Of a DNA stretch of 64,000 bases, positions 1-10,212 are shown one piece after another. The stretch comes from Enchytraeus crypticus (taxonomy: Eukaryota > Annelida > Clitellata > Enchytraeida > Enchytraeidae), in NCBI GenBank assembly GCA_905160935.1, contig CAJHZI010000802.1, positions 69,501 through 133,500 on the forward strand, in the 5' to 3' direction. The stretch's first letter is position 1. The number at the start of each line of letters is the position of its first letter. Made by a program: the position numbers and the translations under genes. A model generated the notes under the pieces. It was not told where the DNA came from. It saw nothing but the letters and a program-made list of their open reading frames with translations, and searched no databases.

Positions 1-322
1 CGCTTTCTAAACTAGTATGGTAACGCTTTCTAAACTAGCATGGTAACGCTTTCTAAACTAGCATGGTAACGCTTTCTAAACTAGCATGGTAACGCTTTCT
101 AAACTAGCATGGTAACGCTTTCTAAACTAGCATGGTAACGCTTTCTAAACTAGCATGGTAACGCTTTCTAAACTAGCATGGTAACGCTTTCTAAACTAGC
201 ATGGTAACGCTTTCTAAACTAGCATGGTAACGCTTTCTAAACTAGCATGGTAACGCTTTCTAAACTAGCATGGTAACGCTTTCTAAACTAGCATGGTAAC
301 GCTTTCTAAACTAGCATGGTAA
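1..322. repeat. 23-bp tandem repeat, 14 copies
   Basis: Fourteen consecutive 23-bp units of the form cgctttctaaactagcatgg-taa. Only the first differs visibly (actagtatgg). The array may continue left of the window. Diverged copies of the motif occur two to three times at 18775-18840 and once at 34627-34655, at the junctions of the later duplicated units, so the array is a local expansion of a junction sequence. There are no spacers. Confidence 0.97.
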
Positions 323-1019
323 CGGTGGGTAATTAGCTCTTAAAATTGCTGTTGTATTGCATTAAAATCGGTAGACATAATTTTGATTATTCAAATGAAT
401 AAAAGCGAAAATAAATGAGTTTCCTAAAAAAATATATAAATTTAAAGAACAAATTTAAAAATGAAAGAAAATTAAATTTAAAACGAAAAAAACTTTTAGA
501 AAAAAATGTAATAAAAGGTAGATATAAACACTGAACTTAGTTATTGGTCTTAGAGTTGATTTAATTGTAAGAATTAATGAAGTCGTTAAGACACTCGACA
601 GCGGATCAGTATGTGCGGGTTTCAAATCCTGGACTCGCCCGTCACTGACATCGCTTTCGAGTGAGGAAACTGACGTTAACCTTAGCTTTACCAGCTTTAA
701 CTCTCTTCTTCTCATACACAAGTTGTGTTTTTGTTTTATCACAGAAGCTCTGTCGATCAATGGCATGAAGCCTCCCTCAAAGAGATCAGTTTTACCTGTC
801 GGTGAGTCTATTTCCATGTTGGATTTGCTGGGGGGGGGGGTTCCACCCCCATGGCAGATGTGTGACCCCCTGATTAAAGTCTTTCTGGGGGGGGGGTCAA
901 TTTATACCCCTTATCTGTGCAGTTTCCCTGTTTCTCTCAATCTTCAATTTTAGTTATATTACATAGATTCATACATTGTTTTGATGTATTACAGAGATTA
1001 GTAAAGAAATTAGGTGCAG
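323..1019. other. Non-coding left flank of unit A
   Basis: AT-rich sequence that matches 20525-21180 and 35105-36170 and marks the left side of each duplicated unit. It holds a tRNA-derived SINE (578-705) and two long G runs near 830 and 885 beside C runs. Short reading frames here do not hold between the three copies, so I see no gene. Confidence 0.75.
578..705 (+). repeat. tRNA-derived SINE (family SINE-A), 5'-truncated
   Basis: This copy has the family B box (GGTTTCAAATCC, with an extra T), the segment ctcgcccgtcactgacat and the tail gaggaaactgacgttaacc. The complete A box TGGCGAAGTCGG is seen in the copy at 20027. The two boxes are a pol III type 2 promoter, as expected for a tRNA-derived SINE. 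Members recur at least ten times in the window. Confidence 0.85.
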
Positions 1020-1240
1020 GGGTTTAGTGCACTTGGTTTTGCTTGAGCATCGATAGACGATGTTAAGCAGCGTCAGACTCGGTTAGTAGTTGAATGGAGG
1101 ACCACTTTGAAAAAATTCTCGTATGTTAGAAGGCTAGACTTAATCTGCGCGTACCACAGTACTAAGTAATACACCGTACAGTCTATATAGGTAACGATTA
1201 ATAATAACCTTGTAAAGAAGGAAATAACGAAAAAAATACA
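1020..1240 (+). repeat. 5S rRNA-headed SINE, unit A
   Basis: The head matches the 3' two thirds of 5S rRNA by eye: gatgttaagcagcgtc, then cggttagtagttgaatgg, then gaccactttgaaaa. Established 5S reads AAGUUAAGCA-CGUC...GGUUAGUAC-UGGAUGGGUGACC. A body follows that ends in gattaataataacc and aaagaaggaaataacg. The same element is at 21185 (B), 36175 (C) and, reversed, at 47405. It is too diverged to be a working 5S gene. Confidence 0.8.
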
Positions 1241-1379
1241 AAAAAACAGTACCTCAAGTAAAGCAAGAACAACACATGCTTCAGTCATGCATGGAATCAA
1301 AATAAATTTAATAAATATATGCTTGTCAATTTTGAAATTGGTATTGTTAAAATTTAGAATTTGAAATCTAGAATGTCTA

Positions 1380-1925
1380 ATTTTCTATAGTGAAATGGCC
1401 CATGTCATGAGGTCGTGATGTCGTCATGTCATAAAGTCGTGATAAAGTGATAAAGTAATGTTATGAGGTCGTGATAACGTCATATGATGAGTTCGTCATA
1501 ACGTCTTGTGATGAGTTCGTGATGACGTCATGTGATGAGTTAGTGATGACGTCATGTCATGAGCTCGTGACGATGTCATGTCATGAGGTCGTGATGATGT
1601 CATGTCATAAGGTCATGTTAACTTCATGTGATTAGGTTGTGATGACGTCATATCTTGAGGTCATGATAAGGTCATGTGGTAAGATCGTGATGAAGTCGTG
1701 TCATGAGCAGTCGATGACGTCATATCTGAGTTCGTGTTGACGTCATATCTTGAGGTTGTGATGACGTCATATCTTGAGGTCGTGATGACGTCAAATCTTG
1801 ATGTTGTGATGACGCCACATCTTTATGTTGTGATGATGTCATATCTTGAGGTTGTGATGTCGTCATATCTTGAGGTTGCGATGACGTCATATCTTGAGGT
1901 TGTGATGACGTCATATCTTGAGCTT
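1380..1925. repeat. CRE-like tandem repeat 3' of NHL gene 1 (unit A)
   Basis: Degenerate 20-24 bp repeat built on gatgacgtcatatcttgagg-ttgt. The 8-bp palindrome TGACGTCA, the consensus cAMP-response element, occurs exactly about nine times. It lies just downstream of the minus-strand NHL gene. Shorter versions sit in the same place in unit B (21550-21860) and unit C (36555-36650). Open frames through it come from repeat periodicity. Confidence 0.9.
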
Positions 1926-2097
1926 CCTCCGATTTTCAGATATTTTATCGGCTGAGTGTACAGCAAGAAACAAGACCTAAGCTATGACTAGGCTTAGCTA
2001 CACTGTGCTATTAAGTTCCCGTTGCAAAGAAATTGTGAATCAGTTCTTTCATCGTCATCGTCAGTTGGATTAAAATAATACACGTTTAACATATTTA

Positions 2098-2982
2098 TCA
2101 ATAAGGAGGGTATAAAATAAACAAATGATTCTGTTCGTGAGTATCATTCGCATACAGTCGATCAGTTGAAGGATCATAGCAGAGATTATTGGGTGCTTTG
2201 AAGTCAAGTGGTGTATGAACCTGACCTAGATACTCGAGATGAGTGTCCAACGGTAGAACTCTGTTGCTATCTTGATCAGCTACAAACACAAGTTTATTCT
2301 TAAAATCAGCTGCTATTGAGCGGACATCTCCTAGATTACTTGACATTGAGCTGGCACTGAATTGCTTATCTTCATCTCCTCGCTTCTCTCCAGCGTAAGA
2401 GTTTATGATTTGACCCTCAGTGTTTATTAAAGAGACTCCACGGCTGGAGGAGCTCAACGCCTGACATACGATGAACTGATCACGTGACAATTGAATTGTC
2501 TGCCAGGCGTATTCAATGCTTCTTTCAAATCCTATTTCACTCAGCAGTTGACCCTCACTCGTGTATATGTCACACCGACTCGTTGGTGTCTTGTCGTAGA
2601 GTCTCCACACTGTAACAAGCACATTGTGCTCCTGTGTAACTGATAGACCATGTGGCCGATGATTCTCTCTCATCATCCAGCGAGTAGTAGAGTTGTTGTT
2701 ATTGAGGTCGACTCTGTGGACACTGAAGCGTTTCCCCAAGTCACTGATATACAGAGCTTTGTAGTAGGAGCAACCAGCCAGACCTGCAGGTGTCGTCATA
2801 CCAGGAATATGGTTATCACGTGACGCTTTCAGACTGTGTGAGTCATACACGTTGACTTTTGACTCTTTATATCCCTCCACAAAGATCTCATCATCCACGA
2901 CTGCTACTCCTCTGATCACCTCAGTCTTGACGCGTAAGATCCTATCCCCATTTCCTAAACGTACATAATACGGACGTTCCAA
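2098..2982 (-). CDS. NHL-repeat beta-propeller protein 1 (unit A)
   Basis: About 294 codons uninterrupted on the minus strand. Repeating blades carry NHL-type signatures such as GVAVVDDEIFV, VNVYDS, LYISD, HRVDL, VFVADQDSNRV and LCYDPSTDRLY. NHL propellers usually bind protein or RNA and occur in TRIM-NHL and RING-free proteins; this frame has no RING, B-box, signal peptide or membrane segment. The 5' end is uncertain. The first conserved codons (LERPYYVRL) begin after TTG, no in-frame ATG lies between them and the upstream TAA, and the open frame runs a little further 5'. An upstream exon carrying the start is therefore likely. Paralogues are at 22046 (intact) and 36835 (broken). Function beyond the propeller is unknown. 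Confidence 0.8.
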   Translation of the reverse strand: MERPYYVRLGNGDRILRVKTEVIRGVAVVDDEIFVEGYKESKVNVYDSHSLKASRDNHIPGMTTPAGLAGCSYYKALYISDLGKRFSVHRVDLNNNNSTTRWMMRENHRPHGLSVTQEHNVLVTVWRLYDKTPTSRCDIYTSEGQLLSEIGFERSIEYAWQTIQLSRDQFIVCQALSSSSRGVSLINTEGQIINSYAGEKRGDEDKQFSASSMSSNLGDVRSIAADFKNKLVFVADQDSNRVLPLDTHLEYLGQVHTPLDFKAPNNLCYDPSTDRLYANDTHEQNHLFILYPPY

Positions 2983-3244
2983 CGGCCGAAAGGACGGATG
3001 GTGACAGACTGTTTTACTGACTGAGTGACTTAATTAATTATTGATTGATTGAATGACTCTTTGGCTAAATATACAGACAGGCAGTCAGGGTGATTAAACT
3101 ATTGTTAAAGTAAAATGTAACAAGTTCAATATGAACTTATGAGAATTAAAAAATGTAACAAGTTTAATTTAATATGTAATATGTTTTTACAAAGTGATTT
3201 ACTGGACGAGGCCAGACTGATGGACTGAAAGATTTAGGTTAATG

Positions 3245-3480
3245 CTAATAGCATTAATATTTCCTCACCTACAAACAGCCTATCAGTTGATGAGTCGCAT
3301 TAGTCATAGTCTTTTCCGTGAAAAAGTAAATTTTCATTAGAAAAAAAATCGTAAAATTTATCACGCCCACTGAATGCTTTCTAGAAGTCTTTTTTTTGTT
3401 TACCCAAATATCTTTCCATCACTTATATATTCCACGGCAACGACCATTAAGACTTCCTATCATTATAACGAAGAATTCCA
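3245..3480 (-). pseudogene. Eroded third NHL copy (unit A)
   Basis: Between the two NHL genes is a short minus-strand stretch that matches pieces of NHL gene 2. One is the segment around ttccgtgaaaaa/gaatgctttct, equivalent to the EYLVC and FHETI region. The other is the 3' end, gataggctgtttgtag followed by gtgagg. The middle is missing and the frame is broken. The same remnant lies at 23115 in B and 37925 in C, so the loss predates the segmental duplication. Confidence 0.75.
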
Positions 3481-3584
3481 CAAAACGGTTACAAGAGGCA
3501 TCTTTAATGTATAAATGATAACTCATTTTTATAGTATAAATAGGCAGACATGGTAATTAAGAGCTTGTTAAAACAAATTATTAT

Positions 3585-4388
3585 TTACTCACCTATTAAC
3601 AGCCTCTCGGTTGATAGGTCATAGTGGAGAGCAGATGGGTGAGTGAAGAGACGTGGTGTACGACATAGACCTCTGAGTCTAAGATCAGCATCAAGACAAA
3701 GAACTCTGTGATTGAAATAGTCTGCTACAAATCTCTGCTCTGCGTTCTTGTCAACTGTCACAGAATAGGGACAGTACAGTTTACCTTCACCACTTCCACG
3801 CTTTATACCAAAAGATTTCATAAGCTGCCCCTCAGTGTTGATCACACAGACTCTGTGGAGAGAAGAGTGTTTTCCTTGACAAACTAGATATTCACTCCAA
3901 GACAATCGTAAAGTTTGCCACGTCCACTGAATGGTTTCATGAAACCTGATCTCACTCAATTTCTCACGTGTGTTGGAATATTCTATTACACCGCTTCCTC
4001 CCTCATAACCAAACATTCCTTTGTCATTGCTGACGGCAGTAACGAGCAGAGTGTGCTCAGCTGTCACTGATAGCCCTTCAGGCTTTAGATTCTCTCCCAT
4101 CTCATCCCAGCGAGTGGTGGAGTTATCAGTGAGATCAACTTTGTGGACACAGTTGAGCTCATCGTCGCTGATATACAAAACTTTGTAATGCGAGCAGCCA
4201 GCGACACCTCTCGGTGACTTGAGGTCTGGTATATCTAGTCCAGGTCACATCTTCTTCATACTGACTGAATCATACACACTGACTTGAGATCTGTTCTCAT
4301 GCACTCTGTAGATCTTATCACCTACGACTGTTATTCCTCGTATACTGCGGTCCATGAAGAATGAGCAATCCTGTCTCAGTTCAGCCAT
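3585..4388 (-). pseudogene. NHL-repeat protein 2 (unit A), nonsense-interrupted
   Basis: Counterpart of the intact gene at 23898-24716. The ATG (4386-4388, MAEL) and about 45 codons are kept, then TCA has become TGA (4245-4247 on the plus strand). After the stop the frame stays open to 3585 with clear blade motifs (LYISDDELNCVHKVDL, FVADYFNHRVLCLDADL). A second change turns a CAA near the end into TAA, shortening the C-terminus by six residues. With only one early nonsense codon and no frameshift, decay looks recent. Sequencing error or readthrough is the alternative. Confidence 0.8.
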
Positions 4389-5190
4389 CTTGATGTCAAA
4401 CTCAGCGTTAGTATATAAACATGTAGAGCTTGTATTCGACAGTACATTTCTGTTATTTTAATTTTTATTAACAAGGAAAACTTATACACATGTCACTTTT
4501 GGCCCTGACACTTACATCAGTATCATGGCCGAAGTCGGTCTTCGAGACTCCTTTACAGAAAGAATTCAATACTAATAACAGTTGACTAAATAATGACTAG
4601 TTTAATTATGATTAACTGTATGGATTACAAAGTCCACATAATATCTAGCCTTCGGCACAGATTATTGTATATACTTAATTTTTGCTAAATATAGACGTAA
4701 AATTCCAATAACTTCATATTCCATAGGCGTTAACTTGTGTTAATATTTTGGGTAAAAGTGAATTCATATTCTCTAGTAGGCTATATTCGTCGCTTCAGAA
4801 CATCCAATGCAAACCTTAATATCTGTCGAATTTTATTATTTTTTGACGTAATCTTTCAGCTACATGATTAGGAAAATCTACAAAAAGTCATAACTTTTTG
4901 TAATTGCTAGACATAATTTCGATGTTAACATTTAAATTTCTAAAAATTTCTTACATTTTCACCCCGGGAACAGCAAATATATTCTGTGAATTTAATTAAA
5001 GCACCACCAAGAAGTGGTGTAACTTCTTCTTCTCCTTCAGTGCACTGCTAAGTGGCAGGTTCAAGGTACATATTCATACTCAAAGTCTGTTTTCTCGCTC
5101 CATAAGAGCACCCTTTAGATCAACAAGTTAATCCTTTCACAAAGTCTATGCCTTATCAAACACTCATGTAGCCTATAGTTTGGTGCAGTG
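4290..5190. repeat. Near-identical tract shared with 24636-25513
   Basis: About 0.9 kb covering the 5' end of NHL gene 2 and its upstream DNA is almost identical to unit B. From 4390 to 5190 I saw only two substitutions by eye, at the positions reading aataacagttgac and catccaatgc. The surrounding duplicated DNA differs far more. Identity stops sharply after cctatagtttgg. It contains a short repeat tail (4520-4560) and a minus-strand SINE-B 3' end (about 5000-5190). Confidence 0.85.
5000..5190 (-). repeat. SINE-B 3' end
   Basis: Reverse complement of the 3' half of the SINE-B elements at 35375 and 46148. It includes the hairpin segment cctgccactt-agcagtgcact followed by gaaggag-like tail sequence. 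The 5' part of the element is absent. Confidence 0.75.
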
Positions 5191-5219
5191 GCTTCATCGA
5201 GCAATAAAGTCTGAGTAAA

Positions 5220-5650
5220 ATAGTGAAGAAACGCCGACAGATTGTAGGAAAGAGGTAATTATTCCGATCTACAAGAAAGGAGACAGACAGGAGTGAAACA
5301 ATTCGAGGGGAATGGGCCTAAGTGCACCGAGTAAAGTGTTCACAAGAGTCATACCAAATAGAATTGCAGAAAGGGTGGATGATCCTTATGAGAGAATCAA
5401 TGTGGTTTCAGGAAAAGACGAGGATGTTCAGATCAGATATAACTGATTAGACAAATTATTGAAAAGAAGCTAGAGTACAGTGAAGAAACTCTAATGTGTT
5501 TTATGGATTTTGCTCAGGGTTAAGATTCAGTTTGGAGTAAAGGCACTTGGGAAATACTATAGAAATACGGAGTGAGTGCAAAGTTAGAATCATTAGAAAC
5601 TTGTACATCACGGTATCAGCATGCTTTCGATTAGATAGAGAAGAAACTGA
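5220..5650 (+). mobile_element. RTE-type LINE reverse-transcriptase fragment (unit A)
   Basis: Broken translation with RT landmarks VIIPIYKKGD and, allowing shifts, N-CGFRKGRGCSDQI and TLMCFMDF. These fit the RT fingers and palm of RTE-like elements. Several stops and indels make it inactive. The equivalent fragment is at 26450-26810 in unit B, so insertion predates the duplication. Confidence 0.7.
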
Positions 5651-5699
5651 CAGTTATAGAACATCCAATCTCGCTTTCTAGCCTATAGTCGACTTAATG

Positions 5700-6394
5700 A
5701 GTAACCAGTGGCGGATACAGGAAATTTGTGAGGGGACGAATTTTTTTTACAGTGTACACGTTTTTGCTTATGCCCCGCCTTCTCCGGACATGTGACGTTA
5801 TCAGAAAAAATGCTGCGGAGGGGGGGATAAAAACAATTTCACTACTGCGCTCGGGTCAGAGAGTGCGTGTATCTCCTTATATTACCCCTCCCCCATTCAA
5901 ATCCGTACTGAAGTGAGAGGGAAACCAAAAAAGCTTAAAATTCTACATTTGTTTTGGAAAAAAGTCGGTAAGTTTTTTACCACTGAAGAAACTTCGCAGA
6001 TCTGGATCAATTGCAAAAGTGACCTAATTTTGGAGTCATGGGATGGCTAAAGCCCCTCCCAGCTGGTTGCACCAATGCTCCGGGACAGAGCTCAAATTTT
6101 TATTTATATCCTGTTTTACTTCTACACAGTGGTTAAAGTGAAAACTGAGAGCTAGTGAAACGGTCAACATTTTTCGGGCCCCCTTCAATTATAAAGGACC
6201 CCTAGTATGCCAAAATTTGGCCCCTAGTGGGGCTCATATTTGAATAAAATTCACCTAGTGGGACTGAGTTCCCTCGCGTCCCTCTCCCCTCTAGGCTTTT
6301 CTTTTTGACCACTCATATTCAACCTTTGCATAGGAACTGAGACCAACACATAAACGTTCATTCCACTAGTACCCATCATCGGACTGAATTCCCG
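5700..6394. other. No gene; repeat-like sequence
   Basis: Begins with cagtggcggatacagg, a sequence also seen as gcggatccaggggg-type words at 6962 and 7005, which suggests an old DNA-transposon end. Purine/pyrimidine skew is present but no conserved coding frame. Unit B does not carry this segment at the equivalent place. Confidence 0.45.
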
Positions 6395-6515
6395 GATTTT
6401 GGATAGCATCGTTTGGACCACACACCCTGCTCATCGGATTGGATTTGGTATCAAAGTGCTCAATGTTGTCATGGACGACAGTAGCACTCTAATTCTGTAG
6501 TAGTAGTAGTTGTTG
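6395..6515 (+). repeat. L2-like LINE 3' tail
   Basis: Diverged copy of the 3' end of the LINE at 16505: caaagtgctcaatgttgtca, then gtagcactctaattctg, then a TAG/TTG microsatellite. Such 3'-end fragments with microsatellite tails recur through the window. Confidence 0.75.
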
Positions 6516-7990
6516 TTGTTCGGTAGTTCCCACAGTGAAGCGCTTGTACGTTGAACAGCACAGCCTGGCAGCTGTGTACATAATGGGCCTGTTATTAGCA
6601 GCTGGCTGACATAAGCTGCTGCTGCTAGCAGCTGGTTGGTCTTATTCATCATTAAGTCAAATATGTAATCCTCTTAAATCCGTCAAATAACATTTTCAGA
6701 CTAGAGATAATGCACACAGATTGTTAGAGGATGGTTACTAGGCTAGCAGTAGAATTAATAAAAGCCTTAACAACTATCAGCAGCTGAGACGGCAACTGTT
6801 AGATGACAGCAGCCATACCAGTGATTAGCATGTATTAATAATAATATAATAATAATATTATATTATTATTATATATTGATTATATTGATTATTGATTATA
6901 TTATCCAATAATAATATTAGGATCAGTAATATTAGCGCTTTTCGATACGTTACGCACAGTAGCGGATCCAGGGGGGCCCAGGGGCCCCTGGATAATAATT
7001 TCGGCGGATCCAGGGGGCCCCCTTAGGCCCGCCGATAAAATTTTAAACTCTATTTTCATTTTTATTATGGTAATTTCTAAGTGCAAATATGTGTGTTGGA
7101 GCAGTGGTTAAACCGTCTATGAAACTGCTCATACAGAAGGAAAAGATGATCCGGAGAAGATGAAGGGGTGCGCAAATTGGAAGGAAGAGAATTCCAGATC
7201 TGTTGAGCAGTGTGCTGGAAGGAGCGCTTGGAGAGCTTACTGCGAGAAGGGATGCTAGGTCGCTTTAGAGTAATTATTAGTAGAGAACCTAGTAGATGCC
7301 TACATAGAGGAAGGCTGTCTCACTTGTAATAAGTGGAACATGTTACCTTTATCAGGGGTAGTGATAGTCTTGTATGTCACAGACGCTGCCTTGTAAATTC
7401 GAAAAAACTGCCAATTGATCGCATTTACCTTATTTTGCTAAAACGTAACTCATAGTCCTAACCCCAACCCTAAGTCCTAACCCTAACCCCTAATCCTAAC
7501 AGGACCTAACTCTATTCCTTAACATATTCAGTAAATATGAAAAATGTTAAAATATACTAATATTTTAACAAAACTTGCGTGAGCAGAAACCTAACCCCGT
7601 ACGTCATGCTCTAAAACCTGACGCTCTAACCATTACTCTACGCAGTCTACGGCAACTATCGATCAATTACTGCTTTAAAGTAGCCGCTCCACTAACATCA
7701 GCCGATGCATAAACAGCTGCAGGCTACAGGCTGACGGCTCACGGGCTGTTCAACTACATTACACTAAACACAATAAATAGGCCTAATACAGCCTTTGCAG
7801 CCAAGTTGTTAGTAGCTATAATAGTTAGTAGTCTTTGTGACTTCCTTAATCAGTATAGTTATGTTAAGTTAAGTTAAGTAATCTTAACAATGTGTACATG
7901 TGTTTTAGATTTCTGTTCTGCTTTTTGTATAGGCCTATGTGTAAGTTTTCTGTGGTATGTCAGATTTCATGTATTAAACCATTATACGTA
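6516..7990. other. Non-coding interspersed repeats
   Basis: Contains AT-only inverted sequence near 6838-6905, GC-rich palindromic words at 6962-7030 (caggggggcccaggggcccc), a segment from about 7140 shared with 26815-27640 of unit B, and a short run of ccctaa-like telomere words at 7455-7500. I see no splice-consistent exon. Confidence 0.6.
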
Positions 7991-7995
7991 TACAG

Positions 7996-8671
7996 GGTGG
8001 TCCAGATTAAATAAAACTACTTTCAAGGCTAATAACTTTGATAATTTTTATCCAAACATGATATATTAAATTAGAGACAATTCTATTTTCTGTCACCTTG
8101 CTAAGTATCTAAGAGATACTATTACATATGTTTGAGAAATTATCATTAGTCGCCGATATGTAATTTTCAATGAAATTGTGTGAAAACTGAAAATATGAAA
8201 AAATAATTTAACATTATGCGCATTATGCCACACTATTTCAGAATGCGCATTGCAGTTTCAACCCATGTCCTAAATGAATTGAGAATTAATTGAACAAATG
8301 TTCAATATGTCCACCATGTGCCCGAACAATAGATACGTGATACACGTGATAGACTAATTGCTGAAGACAGTAGTAAACAATCGAATAGTAAATCGGGTTC
8401 AAATCAGGGGGAGGGCTATTAGTTGTCCAATTCTACGGTTCAATAAACTCTGGCAGGTTTACTTTCGTACAGGCGATCATTTGACGTGAAAATTACATAT
8501 CGGCCATTAATGGTACTTTCTCAAACATTGGTGAGAATATCTCCTAGATATTTACCAATTTAATAGAAAAGAGAATTGTTTTTCAGTCAATGTATCAAAT
8601 ATGATGTTTGGATAAAAATTGTCAAAGTTATTAGCCTTCAAAATAGTTTCATTTACTCGGGACCACGCTGT
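7996..8671. mobile_element. Inverted-repeat DNA transposon remnant, unit A only
   Basis: Arms of about 190 bp are mutual reverse complements with mismatches. The outer ends read cagggtggtcc and ggaccacgctg, each flanked by TATA, consistent with a TA target duplication of the Tc1/mariner type. The interior on the minus strand encodes a short C-terminal peptide, AHGGHIEHLFN then stop, like the tail of a DDE transposase. Unit B lacks the element: its sequence goes from attaaacgaat straight into (TA)n at 27640. Non-autonomous. Confidence 0.78.
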
Positions 8672-8689
8672 ATATAGTATATACATGTA

Positions 8690-8752
<63 letters not shown>
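8690..8752. repeat. (TA)n microsatellite
   Basis: About 55 bp of uninterrupted TA dinucleotides directly after the inverted-repeat element. Confidence 0.97.
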
Positions 8753-8758
<6 letters not shown>

Positions 8759-9004
8759 GGCCTATATTTGTCTTCGTAATTACTATAATTAGCACTGGCG
8801 GCGATATATAATTTAATTATATAATTTTTATATATTTCACATATTTTAATATTCCTTATTATACTGCAAATAAATGCTTAATTTATAAATTAACAAATTT
8901 TACTATCAGATGTTCATTTAAAAACGTGTCATTCACCCATTATTTCTTTCTTATATGCTTTCTTATTGTAATATAAAGTTAGGTATTCAGGCAGTCTTGA
9001 TTTT

Positions 9005-9565
9005 TCGGAATATGGTAGTAATTTCATTTACTTTGGCCATAATTTCATTTACTTTGGTAATAATTTCATTTATTTAGTTAATAATTTCATTTAATTTGGT
9101 AAAAATTTCATTTACTTTGGTAATGATTTCTTTACTTTGGTAATAATTTCTCATTTACTCTGGTAATAATTTCATTTACTCTGGTAATAATTTCATTTAC
9201 TTTGGTAATAATTTCATTTACTCTGGTAATAATTTCATTTACTTTGGAAATAACTTCAATTACTTTGGTAATAATTTCATTTACTTAGTTAATAATTTCA
9301 TTTAATTTGGTAATAATTTCATTTACTTTGGAAATAATTTCAATTACTTTGGTAATAATTTCACTTACTTTGTTAATAATTTCTTTTACTTTGGTAATAA
9401 TTTCATTTACTCTGGTAATAATTTCATTTACTTTGGTAATAATTTCATTTACTCTGGTAATAATTTCATTTACTTTGGTATAAATTTCAATTACTTTGGT
9501 AATAATTTCATTTACTTTGGTAATTATTTCATTTACTTTGGAAATAATTTCATTTACTTTATCCT
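9005..9565. repeat. About 20-bp tandem repeat, roughly 28 copies
   Basis: Units of the form tttggtaataatttcattta-c with small substitutions (actctgg, acttagt). The homologous place in unit B (29015-29060) has only about two units, so nearly all expansion or contraction happened after the duplication. Confidence 0.93.
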
Positions 9566-9689
9566 TGTATGGTTAATTATTCTACTTACAAATTCGCACA
9601 TCAATTTCAAATGTTACTACAGTTTATGGGAAATCTTCACTAGAATTATTCTAGCAACATGTTTATCAGAAGCAAATATTAAAAGTGCG

Positions 9690-9940
9690 GAGTTTACTAG
9701 CTCAGTTGATTTAGCCTGCGAGCCTGTTAACGAAGTTAAACTACGTTGTTAGTATCATTTATGGGCGACTACCTTGAAAGCCCGAGTGCTGACAAGTTTG
9801 AATGAAATTCTCAGATTGTTGGAAGATTCACCCTTATCTTTGTTTGCCACTATGTACCGCACTGCATTGTAGACCATATATGGGCCAAGATTAGTAATAT
9901 CCATGGAAAGAAGGATATAACGTAAAATTATTAAAATGAA
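9690..9940 (+). repeat. tRNA-headed SINE (same body as the 5S-headed SINE), unit A
   Basis: The head has a tRNA-like A box, tagctcagttgattt, followed by gcgagcc. The body (about 9820-9935) aligns with the body of the 5S-headed SINE at 1020: taccgcactgcattgtag, then gattagtaatat and gaaaggaaggatataacg-like words. The B box is decayed. The unit B copy at 29200 has a better head. Confidence 0.65.
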
Positions 9941-10212
9941 TCTATTAAAAACCATTAAGCTTAACTCCTGTAATTCTCGACTAATTCAAAAATTAAAAAT
10001 TTCTAATATGAAAATTTGGAATATGTTGTTTGTAGTGATTTTGTAGTTGCTTTTAAAAACACTCGTGCTTGCACGCTTACAAATAGGCCTATAATCCTAC
10101 AATGTGCCAGTTGAAATAAAGTAAAACTGAATAATTGACTAGAAATGCTAAATCAAGAAATTTCATATAACTGCCGACTACCCGCGCCTTAAAAAGAACC
10201 AAAATTTAATGG
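9941..10212. other. No gene seen
   Basis: AT-rich, conserved with 29446-29735 of unit B at moderate identity. No frame or RNA gene that I can support. Confidence 0.5.

Noticed and set aside
1-322. CRISPR-like array
   Set aside because: Units are directly adjacent with no spacers and the DNA is animal. The same applies to the 30-, 42/49- and 55-bp arrays.
1020-1120. Functional 5S rRNA gene
   Set aside because: The 5' third is missing and many substitutions break the stems; it is fused to a SINE body.
7455-7500. Interstitial telomere array
   Set aside because: Only a few degenerate ccctaa words, repeated in the homologous part of unit B; too short to argue for a telomere fusion.
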